Shown here: positions 54,983 through 64,000 of the stretch, in pieces
Layout of the letters: the number at the start of each line of letters is the position of its first letter
Numbering within the stretch: position 1 is the first letter of the stretch
DNA from: Hericium rajendrae
Taxonomy: Eukaryota; Basidiomycota; Agaricomycetes; Russulales; Hericiaceae
Assembly (NCBI GenBank): GCA_033439255.1
Contig: CM065887.1
Coordinates: forward strand, 248,001 to 312,000
Direction: 5' to 3'
DNA: 64,000 nt
Notes under the pieces: generated by a model
The model's database searches: none
What the model saw: only the letters and a program-made list of their open reading frames with translations
What the model was told of the DNA's origin: nothing
Made by a program: the position numbers and the translations under genes

Positions 54983-56260
54983 TTACGACGAGACGGTCCA
55001 CACCCGGACCAGGTTGTCGGTGAAACCACCGAACAGGGTTTGGCCGTCGGCAGACCAGGCAATGGAGACACACTCAGGCTCCCGCGACTTCGCGCCGACA
55101 TCAACGAAGTCGGGCTTGAGCTCGTCAACAATCGACCTGAAACAAGCGAACATTAGGACACGATGACTATGACGGAAGCGGATGTACACACTTGCTCTCC
55201 AGATCGAAGATCTTGACGCAGCTGGCAGTCGCTGCGCACAGCCAGTAGCGGTTGGGCGAGAAGACGAGGGCGTTGACAATGTCGCCGGCCTCGAGGGAGT
55301 AGAGGTGCTTGCCCTCGTTCAGGTCCCAAAGCATGGTGATGCCGTCCTTGCCGCCTGATGCAGCCAAGGAACCATCGGGGGAGATGGAAACAGTGTTGAT
55401 GTAGCCAGTGTGGCCGTAGTGGTTGGTCTTCAGCTTGAACTTCGAGAGTTCCCAGACCTGATATGACATGTTAGCTTGACATTTCAAGTAACGTGAAATA
55501 TCGGAGACGAGGTGTAAGGATCGCGGTGAGAAAGTGGCCTCATTGCCTAGAGTCCGCCTAAGTAGCAAATACGCTGGTATCTCTCCAGAAAGAAAGGAGA
55601 GATGATAGGAAGTGAACGCGATGCTGACCTTGACCACCTTATCCCAACCGCACGAAACAATCACGGGGTTCATGACGTTGGGGCTGAAGCGCACGCAAGA
55701 GACCCTACGAACCAGCTTTCAGGACAATGCCGCACACAGGAAACCGATGTAACTCACCATTCGGTGTGACCATCCTCCTTGATGTCGAATTTGCACTCGC
55801 CAAGGGTATTCCAGAGCTTGATCGTGCGGTCGCGCGAACCGGAGACGATTTGCCTGTTGTCAGCGCTGAAGCTGACGGACAGGACGTCGGAGGTGTGGCC
55901 GACAAAGCGGCGGGTGGTCTGACCGGTGTTCAGGTCCCAAAGACGAAGGGTGTGGTCCCAGGAAGCCGAGAGTGCGAATTGGCCGTCCGAGGAGATAACG
56001 ACGTCAGAAACGAAATGGTTGTGGCCATGAAGGATGCGTTTTGGGTAGCCCTGGGACTCCTCGTCACGGGTCAGCTGCCAGACGATGATCGTCTTGTCTG
56101 TGCAAGTAGATGTGAATTAGCAGGGCTCAAGCAAAATAAGCGAATGGGTCGTACCGCGGGAGGCAGTCAGGATAACATCAGGGGTCTCTGAGGACGTGGC
56201 GATCGCAGTCACCCAGCCAGAGTGGCCGGCGAGCGAGCCCATAAAACGAAGAGATTCCAT
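54983..56260 (-). CDS. CPC2: RACK1 / guanine nucleotide-binding protein beta-like, 40S ribosome
   Basis: A seven-bladed WD40 protein starting [20 protein letters not shown]. Blades contain [76 protein letters not shown] and [15 protein letters not shown] at the end. The Arg-Asp-Lys-type surface ([17 protein letters not shown]) used for 40S binding is present. RACK1/Cpc2/Asc1 sits on the 40S head and couples translation to signalling. Several introns interrupt it; one is 171 nt (55458-55628), three times the window's usual size. The start is chosen at the family-conserved Met; upstream frame is not conserved-looking. Confidence 0.96.
55458..55628 (-). ncRNA. candidate intronic snoRNA (U24-like) in RACK1 intron
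   Basis: This intron is 171 nt, while others in the gene are ~55 nt. On the sense (-) strand it contains TATTTGCTACT, complementary to a conserved 25S rRNA word (AGTAGCAAATA). In yeast the intron of the RACK1 gene ASC1 hosts U24 (snR24), which targets that region. I do not see clean C (RUGAUGA) and D (CUGA) boxes, so the call is tentative. Confidence 0.3.
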
Positions 56261-57304
56261 GATTGTTTTGTCAAGCGGGGTCGGTGGTCCGTCGTCGGCG
56301 TCGCGATTATCGTTTGCCACTGCGAGCAGATGTGACTGTGACCGCCACAATGTCACTACTGCACAGTTCTTCGGTTCTTGCCGAGACGCAAGAGTACTTA
56401 GGGCCAGAACGCGACTTGCAGAGAATGTCGTCGCGTTCTGGTGCTGGCCGCAAGAACATCTCTGGTGAGTTTGCCGTCTCTGTTTTGTGTTCAAACACTT
56501 CTCCCCCTTGGAATGATGCTATCCTTTATATATTTGCTACTTCAGAGGGCTCGGCCCTATGAGACTACATTTTCCACCAAGATCTCTGACCTCTTCTATT
56601 CTTGCTCCTTCGTTTGAGCTTGCACACGAAGCTGACTATTTTCTTCTTCCCGACAGGTTCTTCTCTACGTCTTTTTGTCATTCTGTTCAGCAGCCTACCC
56701 CTAGTTTCTGCTCCCGACTTCCGCCCCGCGTTGTTACGTGTGTGACTCCTCTGCGTGTCTTCGGGTCTGTCGTTTCTAGGTGATAAGTCGACTGTTGTCT
56801 ACGTCGCTTTCGCCCACATTTACCTTCATACCACGTCCTATATACTGGGACATGTTGACACGTAGTGTGCCGGAGCTGTAAGTAACACCAGCTATCGAGA
56901 ATGCAATGCCATGGCATGTTCAGAATACCTTGAGTGATTGGATCTCCGTGTGCACCGACCGTTGTATTCTGATCTCCAACGCCCCGTGGCAACCCCGTGG
57001 TGAGCGATTTGAATCGAAGGAAGGCAGGTCTCCATGCGTGATGCATGAAATCTCTGACAACTGAGACGCGACGACGCGCATTTTCAAATTAATCGTATTT
57101 ATAGTTACTCTAACATCGGCATCTCGGACATCGATCTGCGGATTGACTCGGTCGGGTTGCCCGGATCCATGCCTCTCGACCGTCCTTTATAACCATACTA
57201 TCACTCGTGTTCTCTCTAAGCAAAGTCAGCTCATCTACCAGAGCTGTTGTAGAAGCAAGATCTAGATTTTTCTCTCTGTACTAACGCAACTTCCGTTTGA
57301 TAAT
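56261..57304. other. divergent intergenic (RACK1 / nucleoside hydrolase)
   Basis: About 1 kb upstream of both genes, with CT-rich stretches (56,560-56,760) next to RACK1 as expected for a strong ribosomal-type promoter. No gene recognised. Confidence 0.5.
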
Positions 57305-59018
57305 ATGGTCGAAGGTCGCAAGAAGATACCCGTCATTAGTGGGTTGCCTCCGCGCGCACACCTACCGTGCTACAGATGCTGATCATCTTGCAGTCGACAC
57401 GGATCCAGGTGTAGATGATACTGTAGCAATGTTGGCCAGATTCCATTGGATTTGCCGACGCACTGATGACCGGACGATCGCAGACTACTGGCTCTCTCCT
57501 CTCCGGAGATTGAGATTCTAGCCTATGTCATAACATTCGGTGAGCTGATCCCTTATCTTCATGCTACGATCAAGATGCATATACATTCATTTCTGGCAAG
57601 GCAATACCGATGTCTCTGCTTCCTAGTGCGTGTTTATCCCATGGTGTCACTTATGCCTCAGCATACTAAATTAACGTGACTAAGTGCCAACATCTTCAAG
57701 ATCTACCAAGCGGTTGGCAAGCACATCGAGAAGCACCCCGAATCGCGCTCCCGCTTCCCGAACTTCGACCCAGCGCGAAAACCTCTCCTCTTGAAAGGCC
57801 CCAGCGGACCTCTCGCCGGAGAACTGCACAGCGCCAAGTACTTCCACGGCCGGTCAGTCTCCTTCCGAATTCATCCCCACCTCTTTCCATGCTTGGATGG
57901 ATAATGACATTAACTGTGGTCGGCTTTCTAGTGACGGGCTTGGGAACATGAGCGAGGTTCACCCAGACCTCAACGTGCCGCAATCTGTCATCGACAGTCC
58001 TTCGCATCCCCAGCTGCAGCCTGACAGTCGCCCGGCGCACGAGGCGTCCCTCGCGCTCCTTCGCGAATTTCCTGCACGCGAGATCACGTATCTGCCCCTG
58101 GGACCCATGACCAACCTCGCCCTTATGATGCGCTCTGACGCGAAGACCGTCCGAGAGCGCATCGGTCGCGTCGTCGCGATGGGCGGCGCCCTCGATGTTC
58201 CCGGGAACACCAGCCCTGTCGCAGAATGTACGCGCCGATCACTTTTCACCACTCACAAATCTGACGCGCGCCCCAGTCAACTTCTTCGCGGATCCCTACG
58301 CTGTCCAGGAGCTGCTCCACCCCTCGCCCGACGGCCTGCACCAGGGCCTCCCGCTCTCGCGCATGCTCCTCCTTCCCCTCGACATCACCACAAACCACGA
58401 GCTCTCCTTCCCCTTCTATCAGAACCGCGTCGATCCCTCCTTTTCGCGCGAGACCCCGTCCTCCCCGAGGGCAAGCCGCCGCTGACGCACTTTACCAGCG
58501 CGTTCTTCCGCCGCACACGCGAGGTGATGCTCACCTTCGGAAAGGACGCGATGGAGCTGCACGACGTGGCCGCAATCTGGGCCGCGGCCGAGAACCCGCC
58601 CGTCAAGGATGCCGCGGCGGACGCGGCGCTGGGGCTCACGGCAGGTTGGGGCATTATGCAGCGCAAGTTCCAGATGGAAAGGTGCGTGCCTGTCTTGCAG
58701 CGATCGCGGCTGGGTTCTGACGGCGTTCATTGTAGGACTGGCGAGCTGACTCGCGGCATGTGCGTCGTGGACCATCGGGATGACGTAGGCGCCTATGCGC
58801 CTGGCGCGAACCGTGCCGCAGTGCAAGCAGCTCTCGAAAGCCAGCATATCAAGCATGCACAATTCGAGTCGACTGCAGTGCCTGCCCTGGTCGAGGTGGA
58901 AGAGAAACCTGTAGTGGAGCCAAAGACAGAAGGTGGTGTGCCGATTGTGACGGGCACCCCTGGATCAGCTAAGCTGGTGGAAGTGATGCTGCAGCGTATC
59001 TGGGGAGTCGATGTTTGA
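57305..59018 (+). pseudogene. inosine/uridine-preferring nucleoside hydrolase, probably inactive copy
   Basis: Spliced exons give MVEGRKKIPVI-IDTDPGVDDT (the Ca-binding DTDPGxDD motif), LLALSSPEIEILAYVITFGN, TDVSASYANIFKIYQAVGKH, DGLGNMSEVHPDL, YLPLGPMTNLALM, VAMGGALDVPGN, NFFADPYAVQELL, LPLDITTNHELS and, in the C-terminal part, ELHDVAAIWAA with the catalytic-region Asp/His. The family cleaves ribonucleosides to base and ribose. Two defects stand out. The intron at 57434-57483 starts with GG instead of GT, although removing it restores the frame. Near 58441-58455 the frame changes by one (..DPSFSR to DPVLPEGKPPLTHF). Either could be a sequencing error, but together they suggest a broken gene. 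Confidence 0.75.
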
Positions 59019-59734
59019 TTTAATCCATTTGCTCAATATAGAACGTGCACTTGATACTGTAAGGTCGAGGCCAAGATGCAGCTGGAGGTGAGTGGACAGT
59101 GGCGCTATTCGCCGTCGACATCATCCGCTCTCGGAGCATGGCAGAACCAAATACGAAGCCGGTGTCGAATCATGAATCTGTTCACATATTGTTCCAAGAT
59201 CGTCTCGACATCTCAATAACCTACACATTCCTTCAATTTATTGGTCGCCTGAGTTTTGTTCTTATCCTTTTGGCGCTCACTGTTTCCCTGCAGCACTCTT
59301 TACAATCAAGATATTCAAATACTACAAGACAAGCTGCTTCCATCACCATGATCACCTGCTGACGTGTTTTCATTCATTCTCCACGATCGCAAGCAAAACA
59401 TCGCATAAGTGTGGTAGCCAGTTCCTCTACTCCATGGACAAGAACAGTGTGTACTGGCCGTGTTGTGATTTGAAAAATATATACCGTGTCTCCGAAGCGC
59501 GAAGCTGCGTCAAATGTGACCTACTTGGTTTGTTCGAGCTGGGATCAAAAGGATATTTTCACCCAGTTTCCGCCTGTGTACGACAATAAGTCGGACAAAG
59601 ATTCAAACCGCATAATTTCAAAGCTGACATGCATGCGCTAACAGGTCATCCAAGAGGCAAAGTTGTTGAATTTTGTTTGCCCTTCAACAACTTGATCGTC
59701 TTGAGCTAGCGCAGGACCAAAACAGGGGAGGACT
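59019..59734. other. intergenic with short dispersed repeat
   Basis: Between two convergent genes. 59,042-59,120 (starting GAACGTGCAC, then AAGGTCGAGGCCAAG and GGTGAGTGGACAGTG) resembles 61,660-61,745 (GAACGTGCAC, AAGATCGAGACCGAGG, GGCGAGTGGCCAGTG), a small dispersed repeat. Otherwise no feature. Confidence 0.5.
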
Positions 59735-61305
59735 TTATCCGACGCATCCAACGTGAGACTTGATTAAGCGAGCGCTTCTCCGTGGTGGCTGTAATCCCAA
59801 CTCGGGGGAACATTGATTCTCAAACAATTGACGATACAATGGCCCGGCATTGGGGTCTTGCGAGAGCAAACGTCGGACTTGTTCCACTTGCGAGGCTTGA
59901 AGACAGTCAAGACGAGCCACCAAGTGATTGAAGACACCTTCAGACGGCGTAAGGAGTAGGATGCATTGTCGGTCGTTGCGTGACGGGACAGGTAAGAAAA
60001 GAAGATTGGGCAATTCATCGACGACCGAAGGGACAAAGCTGGTCTGTCCCGCAGCAGAAATGAGGGCTGATCTAAGGGTTACAGAATCCGTGCAGATACT
60101 TTCCACACGGCGGCGCAAGTATTGGGTGTCGGAGGCTAGCGCCTTTTCGTTCTTGGATTTGACATTTCTCACTTGACGAATACCCGGTCCGAGCTGTGTG
60201 TAAGCCTTCTTGGCCAGCTCCGTATCCATTCCCATCAAGCCGCATCTGCAAACGACATTGTCAGTTAATCAATTCACCGATCCAGTACAAGTGATAAACT
60301 TGAAAAGACGTACGATACAGCCCAGATTTCTCGCCAGTCCCAAGGCATCATGCACCAAATCTGAGCACTCGATCGCACCTTCCAAGCCTTCCATTGAGAC
60401 TCTTTGGGAGACGTCGCCTGAACTACCCAGAACCTAAGATTCGAGCCATGGTTATCGGTGGTCATCTGGTAGGGTGGCCCCGTCGAAAGGCTGGAGGTGC
60501 TGTCGCAGAGCACGATGCAACGTGTGAAGTGTCTGTTTGCTTCAACGAAGGGCACGAGGCAATTGGTTCGGACAATTCTGACGCGCCCTTTCCCATCAGG
60601 CCCGCCATCGAATGCACAGAAAGTTTCACCCCCCGGATCAGACATAATGACCGGTTTAGAGTCGAGTAGGAGGTGTGCGAGAAATATCTTGAAGAATATC
60701 GATTTTCCTAGATATGCCAGAGATGAATAGTTGTCATGCAGGTATTTATGTATCGCACGAACCAATGCCTGGCCATCCTAGGAGCACTGTCCCCCGGGCT
60801 TCTTGAACCCCTGTGTGCCAAGCAGACCAGTGTTTTTCGATGTCCTTCATAAGCTTTTTGTACTCTTCTCGGATCAGATAAGGGTCCGAACCGCACGGTT
60901 TATCTGCGCGAGGACTTTGGAGACGAAACCAAGTCTGCTTCGACAAGAACGGGCCCACGCTGTCATGAGATAACCAAACGTAGTAAACACTTTGACGATA
61001 ATGAGAAAATCTTGTAACAGGACATACTAGTGGTCGTATTCGTACTTATCCTCGAGCGCATCAGTCCAGTCTGAGGACTCAAGAGAGGGGACCAGGACTT
61101 CAGTCTCGCAGTAGATCTTGTTTATATAGCTGCGGTCTTCGCGACGACCCCAAAGACTAGCCATGAAGCAAGTCTCGCTGGAAATTCCAAACTCTACGCC
61201 TACGTCAGCCAAACGACGTCCGTCGGAGAGATCACAGTCCTCTGTTTGCGAAAGAGCGAGCCCCTCGGGGATTTGCACAGGGGCGCCGGCGAAAGAGGTA
61301 GCCAT
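59735..61305 (-). CDS. P-loop NTPase of Crinkler/RHS-like type
   Basis: Spliced exons give ~460 aa from MATSFAGAPVQIPEGLALSQ. The frame is kept by joining ..WTDALED to NVYYVWLSHDSVGPFLSKQ (gtacga..aag intron), then YLIREEYKKLMKDIEKHWSA, and the Walker A GWPGIGKS built across a gttcgt..tag intron. A Walker-B-like strand RCIVLCDS, the typical RFWVVQATSPKESQWKAWK and CMMPWDWREIWAV follow, then a helical C-terminal region. Fungal proteins with IREEY..LLxGxPGIGKS..QATSP..PW..EEL belong to a broad family annotated as Crinkler or retrotransposon-hot-spot-like NTPases. They are highly variable and often expanded. Cellular role unknown. Confidence 0.7.
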
Positions 61306-61878
61306 ATCTGTGATCTTGTATGTTGGAGTAGGACTCGTATAATACGCAAGATGGATATGTGTGATGAGAAAGATGTATATACGTACGACGGGCACGACGC
61401 AAGGACAAAGAGGATGAATGCAAGGGTACCAGCTATGCAATTGCATATGATCGTGCAACCTAACGCGTCGTACTCACGTGTATGATCGCACCAGATCTCG
61501 TGCGTGCTTGTCATCGGCGCCCGTCTGTCGGCGCACTACTAAATCTTATCCAAGTAAGTTAGTAATATGTAGTGACAAGTAGCGCCTCTTCCCCGAGCTC
61601 ACGCACCATCATGAACGTTAATGAATCGATGGGCTCTAGTTTCCCTGCTCACTCTGGAACGTGCACCATCCCTACTGAAAGATCGAGACCGAGGTAGACC
61701 TGCAGGCGAGTGGCCAGTGACACTGTTCGCGTCAGCCAACGTATGGCGGAAGCAGAGTCCAGGCATAGGATCTGAGCCATGGCATGCATGACATCACTGT
61801 CCACACCCGTCATGCTCCTCCTATATAACTCACCGTTCTCGCGTTCAAACTCATTAGGCCTCTTGACTATCTATCAAC
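61306..61878. other. divergent intergenic
   Basis: Upstream of the P-loop NTPase (-) and the Bli-3-like gene (+). Contains the second copy of the short repeat seen at 59.05 kb (about 61,660-61,745). Confidence 0.5.
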
Positions 61879-62676
61879 ATGTCCTCCGAGACCAAGGAAG
61901 TGACGCAAACTCTTGACCCATACGTCGCCAGCGCTAGCGTTCAGGCCGGAGATGAAACTACCCAGCAGAAGATATCTGGTCTGTTCTCTTATTTACCTCG
62001 ACGGTCTTTTGCTGAACGTGCTCGTGTGCTCGTGCTCGTTAGATCTTCACAAGATAATTCATGATGCCGGTACTAGCATGCTGACCACCCGCGATTCTGC
62101 GGGTCATCTGCATTCCCGTGCCATGACGCCCGCTTCCCGTGAGCCTCCTTCATTGCTGCAGTCCATCTCATGCTGACTGGCCATTTCAGCGTTCAGTGCT
62201 GATCAACTTGGCTTATTCTTCATCGCCAATACTGCATCTGGCAAAATCGATGAACTCGAGAACGATACCAATGTCAACGTCAGCTTCTACGACCACGCCT
62301 CCACGAGCTGGGCCAGCTACTCCGGCCACGCCCACATTGTGGATGATAGAGCTGTAATCAAAGAGCATTGGAGCCCGGCGTACGCAGCTTTCCGCTCACA
62401 ACGTAGACATCGCATTCATCGTGTTCTTTTTCTTATGAAAGTATGGCTCACTTCTTCCGTGACCTCCACGATGGGGTCCACACCGGCGACGCAAACGACC
62501 CGCGCGTCATCGGTATCGAAGTCATTCCCGACGACATCCACTTTTTCAGTGCTGTCCCTAGCGTCGATGAAACCACTCACGTCGCCCCTGGTCGTCTGCA
62601 CACAATCACCACCGAGGAGGTACGCCTTTTTGGTCTACGTCGCGGAGTCAAATTTAAGTGTTTGGTAGATCCATGA
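61879..62676 (+). CDS. Bli-3-like FMN-binding split-barrel protein
   Basis: Start MSSETKEVTQTLDPYVASAS. Spliced exons then give DLHKIIHDAGTSMLTTRDSA, GHLHSRAMTPAS, QLGLFFIANTASGKIDELEN, NVNVSFYDHASTSWASYSG, HAHIVDDRAVIKEHWSPA joined (gtacgc..aag) to MAHFFRDLHDGVHTGD, then PRVIGIEVIPDDIHFF. This is the pyridoxamine-phosphate-oxidase-like split barrel of the general stress protein 26 / Neurospora Bli-3 family; about 200 aa. It is expected to bind a flavin; substrate unknown. The final exon is uncertain: a gtacgc..aag intron near 62,618-62,658 would give a shorter end at the same stop. Confidence 0.82.
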
Positions 62677-62989
62677 ACATCACCACCACCACTTCTAATT
62701 GATTCTCTTAAGCATCATGGAAGCCGGAAGGAAGTCTTGCATTCGTTGTATAATAGGCTTATTTTTTTTTCACATCATGAAAAAATAGTACGCGAATTCG
62801 TGATTAAATACTTCTCAACTTTTTTGTCAGATTCCGAGGCCAAAGCATGACCGTAACAGACTGGTATACGGGTTATACTTTCCACCGGAAATATATGCAA
62901 ATGTAGGGGCCATATAAGGCACAGCGACAATAACATACTGCATAGAACCGCGGTATGCTCTGGTTGTATAGTCATCAACGAAAGAGAAG
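62677..62989. other. convergent intergenic
   Basis: About 310 bp, 3' flanks of the Bli-3-like gene (+) and the alpha-galactosidase (-). Contains poly-T near 62,761. Nothing else. Confidence 0.5.
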
Positions 62990-64000
62990 TCACGCAGGCG
63001 TCAGCAAAATTGCCGCTGTATCGTGCGCTGCGAGTGAAACCGTCCAATGCCCGGAGAACGTCCCGTTGTCCGTCTCCGCCCACATATCATGCACTTTAAA
63101 ACTCGGGCCTCCCGAAAGCTGTGGAACTTCGGCAAAGCTCACCGTGAACGACGTCTCGTTTGCGCCCGTGTTCACGATGAATACGTGTGTGCCCTTCGCC
63201 GACTTGCCGCTGTAGAACTGCGGCGGGTCGGCGGCGGGTGCGCTCGAGGCGGTGAATGGGTGCGCGGGCGCGCCGATCTTGTTGTCCTGCGAGAAGGCGA
63301 GCAGCTCTGGGTTTGTGATGATAGATACTTGGGTTGGGCTAAGATTGAATAGCTGTGAATGCGCACGACATCATTAGCACAAGGCTTAATTAGCTCTTTT
63401 CCTGACATGTTCCAGAGGAATGCGTACGTTTGTTCCAAGTAGGATGGGGCTCTTCATGAAAGCCCACACTGCGAAGTGCGTGCGTTCTTCCTCCAGGGTC
63501 AGGTTCCCATTCCCGATCTCCATCATGTCCATATCGTTGTGCGACCAGAAATCATTCGAGTCGAGATGCTGCACATTGATACTCATGATCTCAGTGATAT
63601 AGGACCATGTTGCACTGTGGACGGTGTGTTTAAACGCGCTGCAACTCGATTAGGAACACCAGAACGGACCTAGAGTCGTATGACATGCGCCATGAATGGC
63701 CCTATGCAATGGACGAAATTCAACTGGGATCAGTCAGGCTTGTGAATATGATACCCACAACACGAGCACCCCACTCCCAGACATTGGCAGTGCCCCAGAT
63801 GCATAGATCAAATTGAACGGGTCTTGAGCTGGTCGCAATGGCCCCTCTGCGAACGACATTAAGAATATGAAATATGCTTCATAACAGCAGTGACGCACCC
63901 CATCTCTCGGTATCGGATCGCAGAATTTGAGTTGCTGTGTCAGCAAGTCAGAATGCGTAGAGAACAGGTTTAACTGATGTTACATACTACCAGTCGCCAC
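62990..64000 (-). CDS. alpha-galactosidase, glycoside hydrolase family 27 (3' part, runs off window)
   Basis: Only the C-terminal exons lie in the window; the gene starts beyond 64,000. Visible pieces: AIRYREMG, then QFDLCIWGTANVWEWGARVV and GHSWRMS; after an intron, MSINVQHLDSNDFWSHNDMD followed by MMEIGNGNLTLEEERTHFAV and WAFMKSPILLGTN (the family's catalytic-barrel end); after the next intron LFNLSPTQVSIITNPELLAF and an antiparallel beta-domain ending AAHDTAAILLTPA. GH27 enzymes remove terminal alpha-galactose, usually as secreted proteins. The N-terminal catalytic Asp (YDNC region) is outside the window. Confidence 0.9.

Overview
The window reads as nuclear DNA of a basidiomycete fungus, most likely an Agaricomycete. 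Genes are dense and cut by many 45-75 nt GT..AG introns, and the proteins are of Agaricomycete type: HAD-like sesquiterpene synthase, DASH subunit Duo1, Hsp9/Hsp12, a Cys-rich one-TM surface protein, and Zn2Cys6 factors. I rebuilt gene models by joining exons across canonical splice sites. For TOP1, CDS1, TM9SF, RPS23, DBP10, the Josephin gene, the HAD-like gene and the 5.1 kb membrane-protein gene, the exon lengths sum exactly to whole codons.

Layout. 0-17 kb: a HAD-like drimane-type terpene synthase (-), a 3 kb gene-poor gap, a four-TM protein (+), complex I subunit B12 (-) divergent from DNA topoisomerase I (+), a repeat-rich stretch (10.9-12.3 kb), CDP-diacylglycerol synthase CDS1 (+) and ribosomal protein uS12/RPS23 (-). 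17.6-28.6 kb: an accessory island made of a direct tandem duplication. Each unit carries a Zn2Cys6 transcription factor gene (-) plus a decayed flank. The first unit is enlarged by a nest of small inverted-repeat elements (20.4-22.2 kb) and another short repeat (23.3-23.8 kb). 28.7-56.3 kb: dense core genes, namely TM9SF transporter, S10 carboxypeptidase, mitochondrial TyrRS divergent from queuine tRNA-ribosyltransferase, DBP10 helicase, DUO1, a surface membrane protein, a hybrid-binding (viroplasmin-fold) domain protein, ATG27 divergent from an ataxin-3-like deubiquitinase, Hsp12, a conserved unknown and RACK1. 57-64 kb: a nucleoside hydrolase with two lesions (probable pseudogene), a Crinkler/RHS-like P-loop NTPase, a Bli-3-like FMN protein and the 3' part of a GH27 alpha-galactosidase.

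Together the core genes serve translation and ribosome making (uS12, RACK1, DBP10, TyrRS, TGT), membranes and trafficking (CDS1, TM9SF, ATG27) and chromosome mechanics (TOP1, DUO1). The most unusual parts are the duplicated factor locus with its nested non-autonomous elements (one carrying tRNA-like box A/B sequences, another a conserved small ORF), the lone terpene synthase with a DxDTT motif, and repeated use of very small coding exons (7-30 nt) at functional motifs.
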